Assembly (NCBI RefSeq): GCF_949987535.1
Contig: NC_080067.1
Span: 47,924,910 to 47,988,909, forward strand
Reading direction: 5' to 3'
DNA length: 64,000 nucleotides
DNA from: Balaenoptera acutorostrata
Lineage: Eukaryota > Chordata > Mammalia > Artiodactyla > Balaenopteridae
How positions within the stretch are numbered: the stretch's first letter is position 1; each line of letters starts with the position of its first letter. Under the pieces are notes generated by a model. That model was given only the letters and a program-made list of their open reading frames with translations, made no database searches and was not told the DNA's origin. The position numbers and the translations under genes are program-made. Below are positions 1 through 12,165 of the stretch, one piece after another.

Positions 1-539
1 TTAGACAGAAGTTCTGAGTTATTTCCAGTGGTTTAAGGGAAGGAACTGTTGTGAAGGAATTTATTCTCAGTACTCGACTTGATAGAAATTAGGTGATGAC
101 AGTTTTATAAGCCTCTATATGCCCTGTACTCTTCGTCAGACATTTTATAATATAGCTTCATGGAGCAAGTAGTGATGTGGGAACTTGTGATCTTGTGGCT
201 GCAGAAAAGAGTAAAGACAGTGAAATCATATGCCTTTATCCCAACAGTACTAAACTTACTGATGTAAAGTAAGAATCATGAGGCCCCTACCATATAAAGA
301 GTAATATATTGCTACTATATGAGTGAGGAAACATAGTAAGAAAAACAGATTAAACCAAAGTGTGTGATCTTGAGAAGATTGATGTTGGATAGTCTGTACC
401 AACCCCAAATTCCTTGTTATCTATATACCCCAGTATTTCTGATCTCTGGGCCTTAGCACATGAAGTGTTCTCTGCCTTTATTGGTCTGGCACTGCCAGCC
501 TTTCCAATGGGATGACTCTTACTTATTCCTATGGCTCAG

Positions 540-755
540 CTCATGTGACTCTTAGGGGACTCTTCTTTTTTTGATCACCTTCCGCTTCCTCTGGCTGGAG
601 ACACCATAATCTTTTTCTGCTCCTGGGGTCCCCCGCCCTGTACTGTAAGCGTTGTGAAGACAGAGACCTTGCTTATTTACCTATCCTGAGCATCTAGCTC
701 AGCACCAGGCACACAATTGATGTCCAAATAGTGGCCCCAGGAGGAGGGAGTGAAT
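540..755 (+). repeat. LINE-2 3' end fragment
   Basis: The stretch resembles the tail of mammalian LINE-2: a 'gtaagc...gaagacagagacc' portion, then 'agcaccaggcacac', then a short 'gtgaatgaata' end. This order matches the L2 3' consensus as I remember it. It is highly diverged, as expected for an element of this age. The boundaries are approximate. Confidence 0.55.
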
Positions 756-1388
756 GAATACATAGAGGATGCTTCCCTAACCTGCACTCTCAGGGTGAGA
801 TGCCATCCCAGTCTTTTCTGGTCAGAGAGGAGCTTGCAACTATTGAGGGAAACTCAAAGCACACATTACACTTCTGCACAATACATAAACTTTCTGTTCC
901 AGGCTTTTTGTTTTTTTTTTTCTTTAAATTCACTTTACAGCTTTGGGTTTTAATTTTGCCAATTTGAATGGGAATAGGAGGAGAGCAGATGTGGGTGACA
1001 TTGTTGGGAGAAGTTGCCACTTGCCTTGATAGAATCGTATCCAGAGGCAAGACAGGCAAAGTAAGACAAGCACATCTTCTCTCTCATCTTTCGGGTGTAT
1101 AGTTATGTGATTTCATCTTTTAGTGTTAGAAGCTTCAGAAGGGCAGACACATTTTCCCTTGTAGTGGTTGGGGTCAGGGTGAAGAGGGATTCAAAACCAA
1201 TGAGTAACAACATATAAGCAGGGGCATGTTAGAAATGGCTTTCATTCTGTTTCTTTACTTCATGACCTTAGGCATAGTCAGACATTCGATACATTGTATT
1301 GTCAGTCCTTTTGGATAGAAATGAATGAAATAGAATCACATGCCCTTCTCCCACGACCTCGTATAAATTGCATCAGAAATATATTTGA

Positions 1389-1423
<35 letters not shown>

Positions 1424-2465
1424 AAGAGAGGGAAAAAGAATGAGAGCAAAGGAAGGTGAAAGAGAGCTTTCTCTCACTTTTTCTAATAGGAAAACCTGGC
1501 TACCAAAAAAAGATAATTTTGCAATCAAAATCTTTAGTGGCTCTATAGACTTGAATGTGCTCCGCAGTGTCCTGCCTTAGGTGCAACTGATGAACCCAAA
1601 GAATATGGAAAAGGGAAAAGGAGAATTGTTGATGGTTATAAAGAGACATGATTTTTGTTCATTGAAATATTGAGTTGCCACCAGACTTGCTATAGCTTTC
1701 GAAGGCCCCATGTCAAATAGAGACCTGAAGTTGATATGCCCCTCAGACTCTCTCCTGATCCACTACACTATTTGGAGTCTGTAGTGTGTTGAATGTCCAT
1801 TGGAAGGCCACATAGCAGTGCCTGTGCCTCAGCACATAAATCATAAATGTCTTTTTTTTTTCTTTTAAAAGACTGGTTGGCTATGGATCTTGCAGTTATA
1901 AGATAATACTCTTCATCTCTACTCTCACAAACTCACCCCCCAAAAAGGATGGAAAGAAACAGAAAGGTTATGCAGATGTGGAGGGGAAAGGGGAAAGAGG
2001 GAAGGGGCATGTGATGTATGACATGAGAAATGTTACCAGTGCTACCTCGGGTCTTGAATATCGCTAACATCACCACTCTAGCTACAGTCTCAACTGTAGA
2101 CATTGGGCTTTGTGAGATAAAACAGCCAAACCCAATGGAAAACCATTTTAATAACGGGACAAAGTAATATTGAGAGGCATTGGGATGGCTGATGCCATTT
2201 AAATGTTCAGAGTAGGAGATATTTAGCAGAAGAATCTAATATAGCATTGCATTTAACTGTTAGAAGGAAATTGAACAAAACCACTATGGGTATTTATATT
2301 CTGTAAGGCAAACTACACACGAGTCATATAAGCGTACCCTATTTATTTAAATGCTGCAATGCTTTTAACTTTTTTTGTTTATTGAATAAAGAACACATAA
2401 TTTTTTGGTTTGTTTGTCATAGTCGTTGAAAGTTGGGTTGAAAGTATGGTTGTAACAGATGCAGC
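756..2465. other. Non-coding, mostly single-copy DNA
   Basis: Apart from the TG microsatellite I see no recognisable repeat, exon or RNA gene. The short frames at 750-953 (+) and 790-1059 (-) overlap in opposite directions, lack any recognisable domain and look like chance. Confidence 0.6.
1391..1420. repeat. (TG)n microsatellite
   Basis: About fourteen uninterrupted TG dinucleotides, followed by a purine-rich GA stretch. It is a simple repeat, likely length-polymorphic. Confidence 0.95.
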
Positions 2466-2612
2466 CAACTCTAATTAGCTATTTAATTTTGGTAAGCTCT
2501 GAGGCTTTATCTTTCTGAGCCTCAGCTGTTGTGAGGATTGAATAAGATCCTTTTAAACACTCAGTTGAATGATAGACATGTAATAAGTGCTCAATAAAAA
2601 TAATTGATTATG
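2465..2612 (+). repeat. MIR SINE fragment
   Basis: The order of pieces follows the MIR consensus: 'gcctcagctgttgtgaggattgaa', then 'aataagtgctcaataaa'. It is old and diverged, and covers the central and 3' part only. Confidence 0.6.
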
Positions 2613-3399
2613 AAAAATAAAACTACCTGATAAATCTTTAAACAAAAGATAAAATTAGAACCATATCAGTACTATATTTTAGAAGAGATTAATACTAGTA
2701 ATAATCTACATGAACCTTATCTTGACCTCCTACAGCTTCCTGTACCCAGAGCAGAATTAGGTTATTTAGAAATTCATCAAATACTATTTATTTCTTGATG
2801 TACAAAAAATGTCAAAATAAGCTCAAAAATATATTTGTTTCTCTATATGGTGGTTCCCTTTTATGGCCTCTCCAAGGACTGTGTTATAAAGAAAAAGAAT
2901 GCTATTTCAAAGAGTTTAAGTGTTATAAAATTTGGATAGGAAAAAAAAAAGAATAAGACAGTATATTTTTGAGTGAAAGACTCTCATGCATATTCATCCT
3001 TTTTGTGATCTTTTTCAAGAAGAAAAATAATTATTTAACTGATCCTTTGTGTGTATTTAAGCCTTATATTTGGACACCAGTCTGCTCTTAATTATCTAAG
3101 ACTCTATCAGATCACTGACCTCCAAATCAGCCTCTCTTGCACTTCGGTTTGATTTCACATTCCCTATAAACTAGTGTATCTATTTTAGTAACTGTTCTTC
3201 TTTCATCATAGTTGAGGTTATATGAGAGATGTTTTCCCATTCCAGATGGTGGATTGTGTCTTGTGGTATAATTTCATGGTTTGTATTGCTTGCTACACTT
3301 TAAAATTATCGTCTAGATTCTTTATTTTTAAAATTTTTCACCTATACATTATTAATTTAAGGAATTATAATACCAAGTGGATGACAACCCTATGTGCTG

Positions 3400-4329
3400 T
3401 TAGCATCGTGGCATTGTCAGCATGACGAATACTATAAAACGTCTTGCCAGTCCCACGAGACAGCTTTGGAAAGCTGTCAGGCTAAATGCAGGAAACCATT
3501 TTGTTTGCTGTACGGGACGCCTGCAATCACTGACTGTGCACGGGCAGCATAGTGTGTGCTGGCATTGGCCTTCCCTCCTGGGTACAATGTTTTGAACATT
3601 GCTGCCATTTAAATTCTTGAAATAGAATGGATCAGTTCCAAGTAGCATGATTGGTACAGGCAGTACAAGTTTATTAGGGAGACTGGGGTTTGCCCTTGGT
3701 CCTGAAAGAACTAAAGAACTATTACCTAAGTCTTGAACAATCTTTACTTCTGTGTGAGAGAGTGACATCTATAGTGTCCGTTTATGCTGGTAGTACTGTA
3801 ATAACAAGAGGCAAAGTGCAGCATCAGGCTTGCGGGATGTGCGATTTAAACTTCCCAAATGAAGCTTAACATGATGTTGTTAAAAAAAATGAGACAAAGT
3901 CAGATAAATATTTTTATTAACATGTCCATGTTTAAGCAATTTAATATTAAGAGTTACATGCATTTGGTATATCTCTGTTGTATGAAAACAATCATGTATC
4001 TTGCTAACATTAAAAAAAGTCCGTATTGAGATGATTTCTTTTGGCACAAGATGGCACTTTAACTTCAGAGATCCAATGTAAACGCAATGAGCTTTCTCAT
4101 TGCAAACGGAAAACCTGCAGTAGCTCATCATCTGAAAGCAGAAATCAGAGCTAGAAGCAGGCAAAGAAAAGCAGAGAATAGTTTTGCAATACAGAAGGTG
4201 TTTGCGATATGATGCAAGTGAGTGTGTGTTGCAGAGGATGCATTCAGGGCAGGCAACAGGTGCAATAATCTTCTGTTTAATGAGTTTGAAAATTGAAAGG
4301 TAAGTTAATGTTATTTTACGGGTGAACAA
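3400..4329 (-). other. Stop-poor block with two adjacent minus-strand open frames
   Basis: Two open frames, 122 codons (3400-3768) and 149 codons (3880-4329), lie end to end on the minus strand and cover most of 930 bp. The surrounding DNA has frequent stops. The block keeps more CpG dinucleotides than its neighbours and matches no repeat family I know. Neither translation shows a domain I recognise. A CxxCxxC-like cluster near residues 27-35 of the second frame is not a valid zinc-finger pattern. I infer either a conserved non-coding element or chance. I do not call it a gene: there is no splice or promoter support, and the frame is broken between the two parts. Confidence 0.3.
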
Positions 4330-5165
4330 AGAGTGCTTCTGGAAATTTTTTTTTTATTTTAAAACTCATGTAGTCCCTCATCAATTCAATTTTCTTGAAA
4401 CAGTCTAAGATATTTTATTGAGAATCAAAAATCCAATTATTACGTTTGTATTATGGTACCCAGTTATTTATAGTCTTACTGCCACCACTACTGCTGTTGC
4501 TAATCTAGGGTATGCATCTTTTCACAAGGAGTGGCAATTCTGGTTCCTAGCTGATTCCTGTGGGAGTTGACTGTTCTCATTTACATGCCTGTAAAGTTTC
4601 TGTATCAATGCACCCTATTACTAGATATCTTCATTTTCTAGGGCTATTTAGGCATCCTCTTGGGAAGCAGTGTAGAGTGGTGCTGAATTTAAGATGCGTG
4701 AGCCTGTCAGAGTCACTCTTGCCCTTCTCACTTTCATTGTTGGCTGAAAGCATTGTTAGCTCATGGCATTGCTCATTTCACAGAACGACTTCAGATGTGA
4801 TACTTAAAATCTTTGGGACAAATTTGTCTCATTCCTATGTCCAATAGTATCCATTATAAATTATCCACTATTAAAAAGGAAATGGTAGGATAAAAGAAGT
4901 TAAAAATTCCTAGAGTAATTGGAAGTTTTATAAAACCTATTCATATTTTTGTTTCATTGTTTTTAAAAAATACAAAAAGCAGAAGTGTAGTAACATCACA
5001 GATTAGAATTATTGAAGGACATGTAATGATCCCCACAAAAACAATACCATCTTCTGTTTACATACTACATAAAGGTTTACTGAGCATTTTCCTATGTATC
5101 TTTTTTTTTTTTTAACTTCACATCTTAAGTTATTAGTCCTTAATTGCAACAACTGAATTCACTCT
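4330..5165. other. Non-coding DNA, nothing recognised
   Basis: AT-rich with short A and T runs, including a T tract at 5101-5113. The 95-codon frame at 4560-4847 (+) has no recognisable domain and is probably fortuitous. Confidence 0.55.
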
Positions 5166-5560
5166 TGCAATTTAAGCAGAGAGTGGTTTATGTTATGTTT
5201 GATAACACGTGGACCCTGCAATAGCTGGGGAAGCCAAGCTGGGATGTTACACTCAGGACAAAGTCATCAGCAACAGTGCCCACCACACCACGGGGCTGTC
5301 AACATCTGGGCTGTGGACACACGGAGCTGCTCTAGAAGAAGCAGATACCTTTGGATGCTGCGTGCCAGAAGATGATTCTCCCACACAGCTATTACCTCAT
5401 CTTGCTCCCTCCTGCATCCACATTTCAAGAAGTCAGCTGGCATTGGTAAAACTTAGATCACGTGACTATAACCTAGCCACAAGGGAATCTGGGAAATGTA
5501 GTGTTTTTTTCCTCCTCTGGAAAACTGGGTACACAATATGAGAACTGTACACAATATAGC
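5165..5560. repeat. Possible ancient repeat block, unclassified
   Basis: This stretch is less AT-rich than its surroundings. Near 5480 it contains 'aagggaatctgggaaatgta', a phrase I associate with old mammalian LTR or DNA-transposon remnants. Two overlapping plus-strand frames (5190-5375 and 5209-5541) run across it, with no recognisable protein domain. I cannot name the family and the boundaries are rough. Confidence 0.3.
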
Positions 5561-7519
5561 AAGATGGCTCAGAAGGTTTGGGGACAGGTATGAACTCTAG
5601 GTGGTTAGAAAAAGCTTTTATTATTCTGTTGTTTCAGATGAAAGTAATTGGAACTCAGAAATTTTGAGGTTCAATTCTTATAAAGAACATCAGATCAGCC
5701 CTGTAATTGTTAGTATACGCAAATTATAATATTTTAATATTTAAATTACTGTATTGCTAAAATCTCTCGGGAAATCTCAGCACTAACTGAGCTTATTTCT
5801 GTGTATTAGTAATATTCATTTTAAAATGTGAAAACTTAGTTTCATTTTGGTAGAGAGGTGCTCATTACATATCTCTAAGGCTAGCAAAATTTCTGGCATG
5901 GAGGCAAAATCAGTTGGCTCTAGCACAGCAAAAAGTAATAAAAATCAAACTTCTTGCCAAAATGCTGGCCCTGGTATTTCCTTTCAGAAGGAAGTTTTAT
6001 TTTAGGAAAACAATTATTTGATAGTAGGTCTTGTATAGAGCAAAATACAATAGCCTGAAGTATGGCACATTTATAATTCAAATACTCTCCAGTGCTACTT
6101 ATGGAGTTTAGTTCACTGTATCTAAATTTAAGTTTTTGCAGACTTCTTACATGATTTCCTGTGTACCTCTGTACAGGAATGCTCATTCTTGTCTTCCCCT
6201 CCTTTCCTTGGCTGTGTTGTGGAGTCAATGTATTTTCTATTGCATTATTTTAGTCTCCCTGTGGTGGTTTCTATGGCTAGTATGAAGAGCACCCTGGGAG
6301 TTACTCCTTTAATATGGTCAGTCATTATGCCTTCATTAAATTATATGTCTATGGAGTATATGGCAATATCTTTTGTAGACACTGTTTATTCCTTAAATAC
6401 TGAATTTTTATGATTGGCAGACACCCAATGCAACAAATTTGTCCAAAAGAAATGTTCTGATTCATAAAGCTGAGTAGGATGTGGGAGTAGGTCACAATAA
6501 CTAAAAGAGTCTTATGGATTGGAACAAGGGTTTCAGTGCTACCCCAGATCTTTCCTGTCTCCACTTGAGTTAATTTTGTATATAGCCTCTATCCACATGG
6601 CAGAGAAAGTGACAGTTGGCCGTTCTAGCTTCATATCACTCAAGTAATTTGTCCTAGAGGAAAAAGAGTGTCTTACTCCTGGAAGGCAGGTCACCAACCT
6701 CAGAGAACAATGTAATTGAACATATTTGGGTTACTTGCCAGTGGACCAATAACAATTACCAGCTATCTGGGGAATTAGAATTTTCTGGGTCTGTATCAGA
6801 TGATCATCCCTATAGCCTGGGGAAACAAATATGATGACTGACAATCCTACTAGAACCACAAAAATTGGAGGAAGTCTTCCCAAAAAATAGGGCTACTGTT
6901 CAGAACACAAATGGGATGAGAACACCACAGAGTTACCCAGTGTTCTGCCCTGTCCCCTCTTCTCATTCTGTAGATTCTGGTGAGACTCCTCATACGATGA
7001 GTACATGCTTCGCTGTCTCTAGTGGATTCCAACTTTCACTAGCTTGGGGCAACAAATAATATAATAAAAATAATGTACATTTCAGTGGCTTCAAGCCTCT
7101 GCCTGTCAGCTCAGTAAGTAGTTTAATTTTTTTCATAGTTTTTTAAGGAAGAATTTATAAAGGTCAGAGAAAAGCCATGGGGGTTACAGTAATTGAATAC
7201 CCACTAGATGAAAAGAAACATCAGAGGTGGTAAGAATTACTTCTACTTCTGCTGCATTACCTTAATGACAGTCTCCATGAATTTAAAATCAGTTTAGAGA
7301 TAAACATTTTATCATTCCCTTTCTCACAAACACTAGATTATATCAGGTCTCCTCTATGCTCCCAGAGCACCACTTTAATGATTACATCAAGGAAGATGGA
7401 GAAACTTAAAGTTCTTAGTACTTGTTGTGATGTTTAGCACCTCCCCCTTCCCACCTATATGACTGATCAAAATAAGCATTGCATAAAACTAAGACCCCAA
7501 AATGAAGTTTAAAACATAA
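5560..7519. other. Non-coding DNA, nothing recognised
   Basis: No confident repeat or exon is visible. The short frames in both orientations (for example 5920-6228 on the minus strand) have no recognisable content. Confidence 0.55.
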
Positions 7520-7521
7520 TA

Positions 7522-8809
7522 TTGGGTTGGCCAAAAAGTTCCTTCAGTTTTTAAGTAAAAATAAAAAACACATTTTTTTTTTCATTTTCACCAAGAACTT
7601 TGTTGAACAATGTATTCACCCTTTTGTTCCACTACCTTCTGCCATTTTTCAGGCAACTTCATAATTCCATCTTCCCAAAACTTTTTATCTTTTTGAGCAA
7701 AGAACTGTTCCAAGTGCCTTTTACAGTCTTCCAGGGAATTGAAATTTTTTCCACTAAGAGAATTTTGTAAAGACCAAAATAAATGGAAATCCGAAGGTTC
7801 AATGTCTGGTGAATACAGCGGATGAATCAGAACTTCCCAGCCAAGCTGTAACAGTTTTTGCCTGGTCATCAAAGAAACATGTGGTCTTGCGTTATCCTGA
7901 TAGAAAACTATGCATTTTCTGTTGACTAATTCTGGAAGCTTTTTGTCGAGTGCTGCTTTCAGTTGGTCTAACTGGGAGCAGTACTTGTTAGAAATAATCG
8001 TTTGGTTTTTCAGAAAGAGCTCATAATAGAGGACTCCCAATCCCACCATATACACAACATCACTTTCTTTGGATGAAGACCGGCCTTTGGTGTGGTTGGT
8101 GGTGGTTCATTTCGCTTGCCCCACGATCTCTTCCGTTCCATATTGTTGTACAGTATCCACTTTTCATCGCCTGTCACAATTTGTTTTAAAAATGAAACGT
8201 TTTCGTTATATTTCAGTAGAGAATCGCATGCAGAGATATGGTCAAGAAGGTTTTTTTTGCTTAACTTATGTGGAACCCAAACATCAAAGTGATTAACATA
8301 ATCAAGCTGGTGCAAATGATGTTTCAACACATGATTTGGATATTTTGAGTATGTCAGCTATCTCCTGTGTGGTATAACATTGATTGTTCTCAGTTAATGT
8401 CTTGATCGCTATCAACTTGAACTGGTCTACCCGACTGTGGAGCATTGTCCAAAGACAAATCTCCAACATGAAACTTCACAAACCACTTTTGACCTATTCG
8501 ATCAGTCACAGCACCTTCTCCATACACTGCACAAATCTTTTTTTTGCATTTCAGTTGCATTTTTACCTTTCTTGAAATAATAAAGCATAATATGCCGAAA
8601 ATGTTGCTTTTTTCTTCCATCTTCAATATTAAAATGACTATACAAAAATTCACCAATTTTGACAAGTTTTTTTTTTTTTTTAATATACTCTGGTATGACA
8701 GCTGTCACAGTACAATCTAACAAAATTGTTTTGAATGAAGTTAAAGACAACTAAGCACTACTAGAGCCATCTTACAGACAAAACCGAAAGAACCTTTTGG
8801 CCAACCCAA
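7522..8809 (-). mobile_element. Full-length mariner DNA transposon, inactive
   Basis: The element is 1,288 bp with both terminal inverted repeats. The left end starts TTGGGTTGGCCAAAAAGTTC, and the reverse complement of the right end starts TTGGGTTGGCCAAAAGGTTC. The ends stay similar for about 30 bp. It is flanked by the TA duplication expected of the Tc1/mariner superfamily (TA at 7520-7521 and 8810-8811). The transposase is on the minus strand and broken by frameshifts. The terminus matches the mariner I remember from cow and other cetartiodactyls (BTMAR1-like); the subfamily name is inferred. Confidence 0.95.
7588..8620 (-). pseudogene. Mariner transposase pseudogene
   Basis: The transposase would cut and paste the element using a DD34D triad. 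The likely ATG is at 8618-8620 on the minus strand, followed by residues MEEK typical of this family. The helix-turn-helix region lies at about 8390-8600, the WVPHKLS linker near 8270, the first catalytic Asp in TGDEKW near 8167, the second in DNARPH near 7895, and the third in PSDFH near 7790. There are 34 residues between the second and third Asp, as in active mariners. The frame is broken near 8388, 8320 and 8035. A compensating pair of homopolymer indels near 8608 and 8536 scrambles about 20 residues but restores the frame. All three acidic motifs survive, yet no single frame could encode an enzyme. Confidence 0.92.
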
Positions 8810-8811
8810 TA

Positions 8812-9675
8812 TAAATCATCATACCATTCTCCCTTATTTGTAATAGTGTGAGAGGCTTCTCATGAATGTATCTTATTAGACATGGTGTCCTATAATGCAG
8901 AGATAGTGGAAGAAACTTTTCATGAACACATCCTAAATGCCTACATGTTATAGAGTGACCATAAAACTTCATTTAGTAATATCCTAAAGAGCAGAGTCTG
9001 GGTGACTCTCTGAGATGAATAGAAAGCACCCATCAATTCAACACAACTAAGGCTCTATATGGTTTCAGTGCTAATATTTGAACTGGAGATTATTGGCAGT
9101 CTCAGAATATTCAAGGGGTAAAACCTTTGGATTTCATCTTTGGAATTTTTTTAGAGGAGTGGGCAAGAGAGTCTAAAAATACCCTTCTTATACACATTTA
9201 CTAGGTATAGTCTTATCAGTCCATCTTCACGCTACACAAGCCACTTAGACACATGTCCCAGACTCAGGATATTCCAAGGCATCAGTGGTTGGTTAACATT
9301 TCACAAATATTGCTTGGATCATAACTGAATCTAAGCTTTCTAATCATTTCTATTCATAAGAGGAACATACAGAATTCACTGACAATAACTAATGAGGCAT
9401 ATCTTAGGGTTAAGTACATTCTGTGACCATTTCATTCCTTGACAACCTGTTATATATCTTATAGTAACATTTATAACACTCTCATGCTCCTTACCTGTGT
9501 GTCCTTATCTGCCACTAGTTAATAACACCCATTTTCAAAACATTTTTATAAAGTAGTATATGTATATTTTAGAAGATAAATATGTATTCAAAGTTTATAT
9601 GAAAACTTCAAAGTTTACATGAATTAGGCTTATGTCAGAAACTTAAGAGCAAACTATTATACCTTGTTTGCCATT
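8812..9675. other. Non-coding DNA, nothing recognised
   Basis: Mostly unique AT-rich sequence to the right of the mariner. The 66-codon frame at 8772-8972 overlaps the transposon end and is fortuitous. Confidence 0.55.
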
Positions 9676-9755
9676 AAATTCTCATCACTTAGCATAATAC
9701 CTAGACCATAGATTAGTAGGGTTTTAGTAAACATTTACTAAATGAATGATTTATT
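9676..9755 (+). repeat. LINE-2/MIR 3' tail fragment
   Basis: The sequence 'agcataatacctagaccata' followed by 'taaacatttactaaatgaat' matches the shared 3' tail of L2 and MIR-type elements. It is short and diverged. Confidence 0.5.
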
Positions 9756-10970
9756 TTTATCACCAATAAGATCATGGGCATACTCAGAGTCAACCGTAGT
9801 GGCTTGTGTCTCTGTATTCTTTGTATAGCAGAATACCACCTACGTAGTCTCTTAAGTAGGTTGAAGTGAAAACATCTTTATATGACTCTCAAATGTGTTG
9901 TAATAATCTTTAGGGCTCTTCAAAAACATTCTCGTTCTCCTTCTTCTAGATGCATAGTAGTAGAATTTCACTTTCCTGCCCCTTAGAATATTCATAAGAG
10001 CATGAGACTTGTTTTGACAGTAAAAGATGAATATAAGTGACAGGTGTCATTTCCAAATGGTGGCATTAAGAGCTTGAACTTAATTTATCACATTGTTTTC
10101 CAAGATAAAATGAATTTTATTATAGAAGCAGTGAAAATGAGATAACAAATCACTAAAGAATACTGATAGACAAAAAAGATTCACTTATGAGTAAGACTTA
10201 GAGAAATAGACTTTTTAGACACAATTGGTATTTATTAAACTCAAAATCACAGTTTGAAATTGCTAATGGACTTTATGTTGTTTTGTCTTCAGATATGAGG
10301 ACTTAGCTATTCTAAGGTCACAATAGCTTCTTCTTCAAGCTGTTAAGTATTATGTTTACCATTTTAGAATAACCTAAATTGTTGGCAAATTATAGATGCC
10401 CATTTCATTATTTATAATATTTACAATAGCTATCACCTGTAAAAGCTTGATCTCTTGCTGTAATTCCTTAAATTTATAGCTTGCTTTAAGGAATTTTCTT
10501 GTCTTTTGTCGTGCTTCTGCTTCTTTTCACCAAAGGGGAAAAGGAGAAACAACTCAATCAGGATTCTTCTTCAATTCTATGGCTTTCAACCTTCAATAAG
10601 AAAACAATTATCAGTACAAGTGTAAGCATAGGCAATTTCTATTATATCTTTTCACTGAGCTCTCTCTTAATGATTCTTTGCTCTTTACAAATAAGTAATG
10701 TGCTGTCATATAATGCATCCTTTAATGAAGAAGCCTGGTGATGTTCAATCTACTTATTTTTAATGCCCATGATGGGATATTTAAGAAAAGATTGTCATAA
10801 AATCTATAAACTCACTCACCTTGGTGTGGGTCTGAAGAAAAACTCTTTGTGATTCCAGGATTTTTTAAAACAACCTCTTGCGCAATATGTAGTTATAATA
10901 TTTGTTCTTCCCATGTTAATTTTATGTCCCTGATTAGACAAATCTAGAAGAAACTCTTTAATCTATTTTC
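9756..10970. other. Non-coding DNA, nothing recognised
   Basis: AT-rich, no recognised repeat or exon. The 80-codon frame at 10499-10741 has a hydrophobic start but no family resemblance. Confidence 0.55.
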
Positions 10971-10975
10971 ATCAA

Positions 10976-11047
10976 CTATATATGTATGTATATATATATG
11001 TATATATATATATATGTGTGTGTGTGTATGTGAAAAAAATATATATG
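10976..11047. repeat. Compound (TA)n/(TG)n simple repeat
   Basis: Alternating TATATG and TA blocks end in a TGTGTG run. Low complexity. Confidence 0.9.
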
Positions 11048-11314
11048 TCTAAATAATTTGTTTCTCTCTAGCAGATAAGAATTAAGTTTATTTACTTTTC
11101 CAAGGCTACTTGACAAAATCTCTGCTCCAGTTCTGCCATACACTTTACTTTCTGTCTCACTAACAACAAAGTCATAGCAGAGCCTAGAAATTGGGACACA
11201 GTTTTAGCTGTCAATTTTTTTAATGTTAATGTGACTATTAAGTTGATAATAAAAAGATCTTAGGGCAGAATTGTAAAATGCTTTAGAGAGTGATTAAGGA
11301 CTGATCACCTTTAA

Positions 11315-11880
11315 CATGTTTTGTTGGATGGTCCCCAAGACCACTTCCAGGTTTCATGATTCATTAGGAGGCCTCATAGGACACAGCACGTAGTCATACT
11401 CATGGCTAAAATTTATTACGGTGAAAGGATACAAAGCAAAATCAGCAAAGGAAAAAGGTACACAGGGCAAAGTCCATAGGAAACCAGGAACAAGCTTTCA
11501 AGAGTCCTCTCCCGGTGGAGTCGCACAGAAGGTGCTTAATTCCTCCAGTAACAAGTTGTGACAGCACATGTGAAGTGTTTTCTACTAGAGAAGCTCATTA
11601 GAGACTAAGTTCTGAAAGTTTTATTGTGTAAGGTGGGCACTTTTGGCTTATCACCTACCAAAATTCCAGACTCCCAGAAGGAAATTAAGTTCCAGTATGA
11701 ATCACATTACTTGTATAGTTTACACACAGTGAGACACATCATTTACAGAAAGTTTCAGTTCAGTGTGAGTGACTGTGTACCAGTCAAGTTCCCAGACACA
11801 AGCCAAGGGCCAACCCTTGAAGCAGGCCTTTTTGATGATAGCAGTCCCAGGACTGTGGTATTAACTATTTTCTGTATACA
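11315..11880 (-). repeat. Old LTR, antisense, family not resolved
   Basis: Landmarks in order include 'ccccaagaccacttccagg', 'gtgaaaggatacaaagcaaa', 'ggaaaccaggaacaagctt', 'ccaaaattccagactcccag' and 'agccaagggccaaccctt'. I recall these as an ordered mammalian endogenous-retrovirus LTR consensus read in antisense. I cannot name the family reliably. The 115-codon frame at 11624-11971 falls mostly in this repeat and is not a gene. No internal retroviral genes flank it, so it is probably a solo LTR. Confidence 0.5.
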
Positions 11881-12029
11881 CGTTGTGTCCCTTTCCCTGC
11901 TTGCCACTCCCTTGATTTGTTTCCTGTTATGTTTGAATCTATGTGTTTGTCCTAGATTATTATTATTCTAATTGCCACCATCAACTTTTTTTTATTCCTA
12001 AAAGATACCCTCTTGGTACAAAGTTTCTT

Positions 12030-12165
12030 TCTGGGTGATGAAAATGTTCTGGAATTAGTGGTGATGGCTGCACAATTTTGTATAAATACTAAAACCCACT
12101 GAGTTGTACACCTTAAAACGGTGAATTTTATGGTGGTTGAATTGTATCTTAAACATTTTTTTGAA
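12030..12165 (+). repeat. L1 3' UTR fragment
   Basis: It matches the end of old mammalian L1: 'gggtgatgaaaatgttctgg', then 'tgatggctgcacaatttt', then 'gagttgtacaccttaaaac', then 'gtgaattttatgg'. Order and orientation support a sense L1 3' UTR remnant. Confidence 0.65.

Noticed and set aside
3880..4329. 149-codon minus-strand frame with clustered cysteines as a possible zinc-finger gene
   Set aside because: The Cys and His spacing fits no zinc-finger class, there is no splice or promoter context, and the neighbouring frame is separate. Kept only as a stop-poor block.
11624..11971. 115-codon plus frame as a gene
   Set aside because: It lies mostly in an antisense LTR-like repeat and shows no domain.
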